Shown one piece after another: positions 62,296-64,000 of a stretch of DNA of 64,000 nt. The number at the start of each line of letters is the position of its first letter. The first letter of the stretch is position 1. The DNA is from Pedobacter planticolens (GTDB lineage Bacteria > Bacteroidota > Bacteroidia > Sphingobacteriales > Sphingobacteriaceae), in assembly GCF_014172375.1 (NCBI RefSeq), contig NZ_WNXD01000002.1, positions 558,001-622,000 of the forward strand, given 5' to 3'. Below the pieces are notes generated by a model. The model had not been told where the DNA came from. It worked only from the letters and a program-made list of their open reading frames with translations, and made no database searches. A program made the position numbers and the translations under genes.

Positions 62296-64000
62296 ATGAA
62301 GAAAATTTTACTTGCGCTCGCGTTGGTGTTTTCTACTGCATTTTTGTTTGCGCAGCAAACTTATCCCGTTAATGGTTCTTTTGATGTTAGACCGGGATTA
62401 TATGCTTTTACCAACGCAAACATTGTGGTTAACGCCAATCAAACTATTAGCAACGGCGTGTTGCTAATCAAAGACAAAACCATCCAATCGGTTGGTACAG
62501 GTACTGCTATCCCAAAGGGATATATAGTGATAGACCTGAAAGGAAAATATATTTATCCTTCTTTAATTGATGCTTTTACTTCTTACGGAATTCCTGAAAC
62601 ACAACGTGTTGCTGCTGGTGGTGGTTTCTTTGGCAGACAATCTGTTTTCACCTCTACTAAAAAAGGAGCTTACAGTTGGAATGAAAGTATTCGTCCAGAA
62701 ACTGAGGTAAGAACCATCTTCACTATCGATACCAAAAAAGCAGATGATTTACGCAAAGCTGGATTTGGTAGTGTGAACGTAATTAACCGCGATGGTATTG
62801 CTCGTGGCACATCTTCGGCTGTTACCTTAAATGATAGCAAAGAAAATGACGTGATGCTTAACGATCAAAGTGCAGCTAATTATTCATTTAATAGAGGTAC
62901 ATCAACCAACGATTATCCTTCTTCATTAATGGGTTCTATCGCGTTATTGCGCCAAACTTATTTAGATGCAAGCTGGTATAAAAATCAAAAGGAAGAATAT
63001 AATATCTCCCTAGAACAATTTAATAAACAACAAACCTTACCGCAGCTTTTTGAAGCAGATGGTTGGGCAAATATTTTACGCGTTGATAAAATTGCCAAAG
63101 AGTTTGGTAAATCATACATCATTAAATCTACTGGAGATGAATATCAACGTATTGATGCGGTAAAAGCAACAGGTGCAACTTTAATTATTCCAATTAGTTT
63201 CCCTAAAGCTTTTGATGTTGAAGACCCAACCGAAGCTAGAAATTTAAGTTTAGCTCAATTAAAAGGATGGGAATTAGCGCCAACAAATCCAGGTGTGTTA
63301 GAAAAAGCAGGTGTGAAATTTGCGCTAACTACCTTTGGTTTAGAAACGCCAAAAGATTTCTGGACAAACATTCAACAAGCAATAACTAACGGTTTAACAG
63401 AAAAACAAGCTTTACAATCAGTTACAGAAATACCTGCTGCCATTTTAGGGGTTAGTGATAAAGTTGGTTCAATTGAAAAAGGTAAATTGGCTAACTTCTT
63501 AATTACATCTGATAATATTTTTAAAGCTGGAAATATCATTTTCGAAAACTGGGTACAAGGCAAACGTTTTGTAGTCAATAAAATGGATGTTACCGATTTA
63601 CGTGGAACATACAGTTTAAACATTGATGGAATTGGCTCAACTGTATTAAGAATTACAGGAACCGCAACTGCACCAATGGCTTCAATTGAGCGTTTAGGCG
63701 CTGATAGCGTTAAAGCTACTGCAACTTTTACACGTACTGGCGATTGGGTAACTATCGGTTTTAACTTAAAGAAAAATCCAGTTGGAGATGTTCGCTTAAG
63801 TGGCTATTTAACTAACGGAAATCCAGTTGCATTTAGTGGAGATGTAGTCATTAACTCTGCTCCTGCTGGTTTCTGGAACGGTACTTTTAAAGAAGCTGCC
63901 AAAGAAATGCCAAAACGTGATGAGCCTGCTAAACCAGCTATCGCGAATGGTGCACTTATTTATCCATTTATTGCATTTGGCACAGAAAAAGTTCCTACTC
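62296..64000 (+). CDS. Secreted amidohydrolase-family protein (partial, cut by the right edge)
   Basis: The frame runs open from ATG at 62296 to the window end (568 codons seen, C-terminus missing). A signal peptide ends FLFAQ. The start of the domain, ANIVVNANQTISNGVLLIKDKTIQSVG, and KGYIVIDLKGKYIYPSLIDAFTSYG are typical of the amidohydrolase composite domain. The usual metal-binding D-x-H-x-H after PSLID is replaced by DAFTSYG, so this first half lacks the ligands. Two-copy amidohydrolase proteins of about 1000 residues are common in Bacteroidetes, with the active copy second; that half would be off the edge. SVTEIPAAILGVSDKVGSIEKGKLANFLI is the standard end of the first copy. Confidence 0.85.
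   Translation, partial: MKKILLALALVFSTAFLFAQQTYPVNGSFDVRPGLYAFTNANIVVNANQTISNGVLLIKDKTIQSVGTGTAIPKGYIVIDLKGKYIYPSLIDAFTSYGIPETQRVAAGGGFFGRQSVFTSTKKGAYSWNESIRPETEVRTIFTIDTKKADDLRKAGFGSVNVINRDGIARGTSSAVTLNDSKENDVMLNDQSAANYSFNRGTSTNDYPSSLMGSIALLRQTYLDASWYKNQKEEYNISLEQFNKQQTLPQLFEADGWANILRVDKIAKEFGKSYIIKSTGDEYQRIDAVKATGATLIIPISFPKAFDVEDPTEARNLSLAQLKGWELAPTNPGVLEKAGVKFALTTFGLETPKDFWTNIQQAITNGLTEKQALQSVTEIPAAILGVSDKVGSIEKGKLANFLITSDNIFKAGNIIFENWVQGKRFVVNKMDVTDLRGTYSLNIDGIGSTVLRITGTATAPMASIERLGADSVKATATFTRTGDWVTIGFNLKKNPVGDVRLSGYLTNGNPVAFSGDVVINSAPAGFWNGTFKEAAKEMPKRDEPAKPAIANGALIYPFIAFGTEKVPT

Noticed and set aside
1-64000. tRNA, rRNA, CRISPR arrays, complete insertion sequences, prophage genes
   Set aside because: Reading both strands and all gaps showed no cloverleaf-like sequence, no array of regularly spaced repeats with unique spacers, and no transposase, integrase or phage structural gene.

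Overview
The window looks like chromosomal DNA from a low-GC member of the Bacteroidetes, most likely Sphingobacteriaceae (Pedobacter-like). The evidence is two SusC/SusD outer-membrane uptake pairs, the gliding lipoprotein GldD, futalosine-pathway menaquinone genes, a NagB-like/PIG-L fusion, many signal peptides ending in A-Q, starts without Shine-Dalgarno sequences, and a promoter of the TTG/TAnnTTTG type ahead of trpE. No rRNA, tRNA, CRISPR array, prophage or complete insertion sequence was seen. Most of the window is ordinary housekeeping; the accessory interest is in the first 20 kb.

Region 1 (1-20.1 kb) is an amino-sugar utilisation locus. On the minus strand lie an incomplete T9SS-type surface protein, a DUF4397 lipoprotein, SusD and SusC. 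A DeoR-type repressor gene points the other way and is followed by a second SusD/SusC pair on the minus strand. After a ~950-base gene-free stretch come a NagB-like/PIG-L fusion, NagX and a DUF1835 protein, then a GHL10 (DigH-like) glycosidase facing them. Both SusC genes share a conserved upstream block containing a CGCATTAATGCG palindrome and three GCA triplets spaced exactly 10 bp apart. I read this as the operator region of the DeoR regulator.

Region 2 (20.3-36.3 kb) holds a coiled-coil membrane protein, a very large NtrY-like histidine kinase, fabD, folE with a PTPS-like enzyme, mqnB and mqnD, a Coq7-like ferritin-fold protein, an NlpE-like lipoprotein, a LolC/E-type permease, a metallo-beta-lactamase-fold hydrolase, gldD, aroE, a ComA-like phosphosulfolactate synthase and a TPR protein. 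Several dispersed palindromic repeats sit between these genes, and a repeat-derived insert lies inside mqnD.

Region 3 (36.3-54.6 kb) carries an M1 aminopeptidase, the lysine-catabolic aldehyde dehydrogenase AmaB/Pcd, a GIN-domain protein with LytTR-like direct repeats upstream, an SNF2 helicase, aat, yccF, a META protein, a divergent APP1 phosphatase/diacylglycerol-kinase pair, an M23 peptidase, a hemolysin III protein, rbfA, an alginate-lyase-like enzyme and hflX.

Region 4 (54.6-64 kb) has a small lipoprotein, a trpE-trpG-trpC operon, a b-type cytochrome-like membrane protein, an Oar-like TonB-dependent receptor and an amidohydrolase cut off by the right edge. The trp operon has a clear promoter, a tiny leader ORF reading MAMAW-stop, and an intrinsic terminator before trpE, which together suggest transcription attenuation. 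This leader, the SusC upstream elements and the NagB-like active-site change are the most promising leads. I did not find a wholly new multi-gene system.
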